DNA of 64,000 nucleotides from Ectocarpus siliculosus (taxonomy: Eukaryota; Sar; Phaeophyceae; Ectocarpales; Ectocarpaceae). Under the pieces are notes generated by a model. It ran no database searches, had not been told where the DNA came from, and saw only the letters and a program-made list of their open reading frames with translations. Within the stretch, counting starts at the first letter, position 1. Every line of letters starts with the position of its first letter. The DNA is taken from contig FN649729.1 of the NCBI GenBank assembly GCA_000310025.1, positions 1,311,547 to 1,375,546 of the forward strand, read 5' to 3'. Made by a program: the position numbers and the translations under genes. Positions 61,901-64,000 of this stretch are shown here, piece after piece.

Positions 61901-64000
61901 TTAGATTCAGCCTCCTCCAGCTCCTTTTGCGCGTCCTGGAGCTTGACTTCTGCTATTCGAAGCGCTTCGAGCTTGGGCTTGACAACCTACCGATGAGCAA
62001 TTTGCCGCGGGTGGAGTAGAAGCAAGTGTCATCTTGTCGTGACCCCCCGCTTTCATCGAAGACGGACGTTGTGGAAAACTGGATGGCTCAGGTTTCGAAC
62101 AGCACAACTTTGCGAAACGAACGCAATGACAGGCACACCAAAGCTAGAGCGATCATTGCACCAATGCTCTGCTTCTAGTGATCAATAACTATGATGTCCC
62201 GGACTACAGCGCGCGAATTTGTCGCTGGAAAAAATAACTCCTTGCCTTAGAGGCTTCGTGGTAGTAGGTCATCGCCCTGCACCACGTGCACAATCCCTCC
62301 GCCGCTTTGGAGGCATTCCTAGCCACCGCCGGGTTGAAGCCCTCGAGCTCCAGGTAGGGGGCCATGAGCTCGACGGTTTCGTCATTGATGAAGTCCTTCT
62401 CGTTCTGGGAGAAGGCGAAGATGGACTGCAAGAAACGGGCGTCCGAGAGCATCCCCGCTTGCATGTACTTGAAGGAATCCTGTCAAAGGAGTGGAGCCAA
62501 AAGCAAGAATGCCAGCAGGAAAGTCTAGAGGAGGAGAGATGGTGCATGCACTTTTGCGCTGTAGAATGCTGCTGGGTAATGCGTTCGTAGAAAAGAGTCA
62601 CCTGCTCGGATGAACAAATTTTAGGAAATCGAGTAACGAGTACTGTTAAATCACCTTGAGAAAGGGTAGCGTTTGCTTCTCCTTTCCGATCCCGATGGTG
62701 ACCTCATCCACCTGTACCGGCTGAACCTTCTCCATCTTGAGCAGCCCAACGCAGTCGAAGATGAGCTTGATGATATCTGATGGCTTTTGAAGCTTCTTCA
62801 GCTCGTTCAGGTCGCCCGCCTAGGCGCATAGGAAAAGGTGCGAGCGTTAGTGAAGTAAACAGGCTTCGTGTATCGGTTGGTTAGTTGCCATGTGGGTAGC
62901 ATGGGAAGGGAGGGTGAGTACGTGTGGTCCAACGCTTCTCCTTTCCGCCGCAGGCTTTCGGAGATAATTGATTGAGGCCTTGGATCAGCAGCTTGCAGCG
63001 GGGACAGTAGAGACTCGTCGGTGAATCTACATCGGGTGCAAGCGAGAAACCAACCTCATACGCTATCCTGCGTAACGTAACCGACGCATTCACGGACCCT
63101 AGAAAACTAGTCAAGATTCGGTACCTTGATAGATTCAACAGCGCGCTCGGCCTCCTCCAAGAACGGCTTGGCCTGGGCGAGGTCTTCCTCAGCGTCCTCT
63201 TTCTCGCCAGCGATGCGCCGAGCGTCGGCCATGCATGCTTCCTTGATGACAGCCACGGCATCGGCTTCTTTCTTCGCTGCCATCGAGCTCACCTGTATGT
63301 GTGACAACCCACAAACATAGGCGCGCATTACACTTTTTATGTTGGTAAAATGGTCCAAACGTGTTTGGAAGTTTTTGGCCGGCACGCGAGGAAAGATGTC
63401 AGGCTAGGTTGTCGCAGGGTGGGTCTGGTAAGAGGAGACATAAACAGAGAGACGAACGGCAAGGAAGCACGACTCAAGAATGGAGTTGTATGCCACCTCT
63501 CTCACTACTTGCCTCCCGCCGCTCAAGAGAAGCGGCTGTCGTTTCTGCCTGCCAGCAACCACCACCCGAATGAATGTATTCATCCACCTTAAGAGGCGAT
63601 GGTGTACAACACATGCACATTTCAAACGCGTACCTCCAACTTGCTGAGCATCTTCGTGGTCGCGAGGTCGGCCTCCTTAAGCTTGACCTCTTCTTCCTTC
63701 AGCTGCACCTTCATGAGCTCCACGTCCGATGCGCCCTTCTTGAGCTTGTCGAGCCCGACGATCACCCGCTTGCTTTTCACGTCCACCTGCTCCTTCTTCG
63801 TGAGGTAGAGGTCCTTGTAAGACCCGAGGAAGGACAGGAAGGAGCGGGGCGTCTGGTAGACCCTCCGTCTCATCTGGACGAAGTAGTCGGCGCAGGACTC
63901 CACAACCATGCGGTGAACCATACCCATGTGTGTCACGAGCTCCTTGTGTACCTGCGCGGCGAGCGTGAGGAAAACGTTCGGAAACAAGGATTGGGGGGGA
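46970..64000 (-). CDS. Axonemal outer-arm dynein heavy chain, gamma (DNAH5/DNAH8) type, C-terminal third
   Basis: Flagellar motor subunit. Exons from the right edge: >64000-63634, 63292-63125, 62819-62655, 62479-62246, 61986-61786, 61168-60996, 60472-60328, 59844-59617, 58987-58859, 58599-58483, 57848-57749, 57226-57016, 56601-56506, 56138-55922, 55564-55416, 55150-55024, 54731-54594, 54141-54022, 53717-53556, 52781-52704, 52217-52083, 51763-51587, 50918-50736, 50387-50265, 49780-49730, 49304-49056, 48427-48341, 47873-47767, 47231-46970. About 1565 residues, all in phase. Order: stalk coiled coil 1 ([11 protein letters not shown] onward), tip domain, coiled coil 2 (exon 61986), AAA5 ([59 protein letters not shown]), AAA6 ([36 protein letters not shown]), then [25 protein letters not shown], ending [30 protein letters not shown] and VNVMYQTSL favour the DNAH5/8 class. 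Four introns use GC donors. Confidence 0.96.
51545..51562. repeat. (AT)n microsatellite beside dynein donor
   Basis: A TATATA run lies about 25 bases beyond the donor of exon 51763-51587. A second TA run (51764-51780) forms the 3' end of the intron before the same exon, so its acceptor is an unusual TATATATAG rather than a pyrimidine tract. Confidence 0.75.

Noticed and set aside
1-64000. CRISPR arrays, bacterial operons, rRNA genes, LTR or other virus-like elements
   Set aside because: Searched by eye on both strands. Nothing resembling these was found; the gene structure is nuclear eukaryotic throughout.

Overview
The window reads as nuclear DNA of an intron-rich, flagellate eukaryote. It holds four genes that can be modelled exon by exon, plus a fifth three-exon gene. 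Exons are about 50-370 bp and introns mostly 250-1000 bp. Donors are mainly GTGAG, GTGCG or GTACG; acceptors are usually CAG. An axonemal dynein heavy chain implies motile flagella. This gene structure and the GC-rich exons fit a brown alga (Ectocarpus-like stramenopile). That assignment is inference, because no marker gene is present.

Layout. (1) 288-11742, plus strand: C-terminal half of the DNA polymerase epsilon catalytic subunit, 18 exons, its 5' part lying before the window. (2) 14161-16716, minus: a three-exon, TMEM151-like three-pass membrane protein with two PPxY motifs near its N terminus. (3) 21503-29421, minus: a 12-exon, 642-residue protein with one membrane helix near each end of a cysteine-bearing ectodomain and two WW domains in its tail. 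A scaffold gap lies in one of its introns. (4) 31217-about 43522, minus: phosphoacetylglucosamine mutase (UDP-GlcNAc synthesis), 15 exons. A tRNA-Ser(CGA) gene sits in its 3.5 kb intron. (5) 46970-64000, minus: C-terminal third of an outer-arm gamma-type (DNAH5/DNAH8-like) dynein heavy chain, 29 exons in the window, running off the right edge. All listed exons keep frame across every junction; the weakest junctions are named in the entries.

Intergenic stretches (11.7-14.2, 16.7-21.5, 29.4-31.2 and 43.5-47.0 kb) hold no gene I can support. They carry a 463-bp foldback MITE with TA target sites, two diverged inverted duplications, microsatellites and small tandem repeats.

Most interesting: genes 2 and 3 are same-strand neighbours. 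One encodes a membrane protein with tandem PPxY motifs, the other a membrane protein with tandem WW domains, the classical PPxY readers. This suggests an undescribed membrane receptor/adaptor pair. Also notable are four GC-AG introns in one dynein gene, and a false 500-bp expansion around the scaffold gap where both flanks are poor copies of each other's sequence.
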